Shown: piece after piece, positions 22,716-22,722 of the stretch
Layout of the letters: each line of letters begins with the position of its first letter
Position numbering within the stretch: position 1 is the first letter of the stretch
DNA from: JBCCTX01 sp039197765
Lineage (GTDB): Bacteria; Bacteroidota; Bacteroidia; J057
Direction of reading: 5' to 3'
DNA length: 22,722 nucleotides
NCBI GenBank assembly: GCA_039197765.1
Contig: JBCCTX010000091.1
Location: 1-22,722 of the forward strand
Notes under the pieces: generated by a model
Databases searched by the model: none
What the model saw: the letters and a program-made list of their open reading frames with translations, nothing else
What the model was told of the DNA's origin: nothing
Translations under genes and position numbers: made by a program

Positions 22716-22722
22716 GTGCAGG

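Noticed and set aside
1..22722. CRISPR array, rRNA genes or insertion sequences
   Set aside because: No spaced identical repeats of CRISPR length, no rRNA-like stretches and no transposase-like protein were seen on either strand.

Overview
The window looks like a chromosomal segment of a Bacteroidota bacterium, probably of the Cytophagales or a related order. I infer this from the AT-leaning coding sequence, the general lack of strong Shine-Dalgarno sites, a TonB-dependent receptor with an N-terminal carboxypeptidase-regulatory-like domain, and the mix of families: a HupE/UreJ-type membrane protein, a MarR/YceI pair, a FAS1 lipoprotein and YbdL-like methionine aminotransferase. Species-level assignment is not possible from the sequence alone.

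Positions 1-9702 hold a small non-ribosomal peptide locus on both strands. The minus strand carries the 5' part of an NRPS starting with a condensation domain (1-888, cut by the window edge), preceded by a HupE/UreJ-like membrane protein (1015-2307). The plus strand carries a tight four-gene unit: an acyl-CoA-dehydrogenase-like flavoprotein (2542-3693), a free-standing adenylation enzyme (3721-5289), a free-standing carrier protein (5286-5537, 4-base overlap) and a 1382-residue NRPS (5554-9702). The first three genes form the set known to oxidise carrier-bound proline, to pyrrole-2-carboxylate (PltF/PltL/PltE type) or to pyrroline (anatoxin type). The pocket residues of the adenylation enzyme resemble the pyrrole-type prolyl code. 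The large NRPS reads condensation - adenylation core - about 340 inserted residues - end of adenylation domain - carrier protein. The insert has a four-Cys zinc-ribbon-like start and an SGGKDSS PP-loop and resembles N-acetyl sugar amidotransferases (WbpG/PseA type). It sits exactly between motifs A8 and A9, where other interrupted adenylation domains carry methyltransferases. The host domain reads as asparagine-specific (9 of 10 code positions). The suggested intermediate is a pyrrolyl- or pyrrolinyl-asparaginyl thioester whose amide is converted to an amidine or thioamide. This is the main candidate for an undescribed system. No thioesterase is visible, so the pathway continues outside the window.

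Positions 9853-13433 (minus) are a TonB-dependent receptor and a GT1-type glycosyltransferase whose stop and start overlap by one base (TAATG). They converge on the NRPS unit and could be export, uptake or tailoring functions, but the link is not shown. A divergent gene (13720-14634) encodes a D-2-hydroxyacid-dehydrogenase-like protein lacking all three catalytic residues. Next comes a broken 5'-nucleotidase remnant (14714-15135), then an orphan AAA+ ATPase of the type found with extracellular contractile injection systems (15261-16631) with a small downstream partner (16643-17023).

The right part is mostly housekeeping or accessory: a small unknown protein (17044-17241), an MBL-fold hydrolase (17287-18255), a MarR regulator and YceI protein with a very clear palindromic operator upstream, a methionine-aminotransferase-like enzyme, a FAS1 lipoprotein and a HisC-like aminotransferase. 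Heptameric tandem repeats occur in three intergenic places (975-1009, 19547-19609, 21496-21516).
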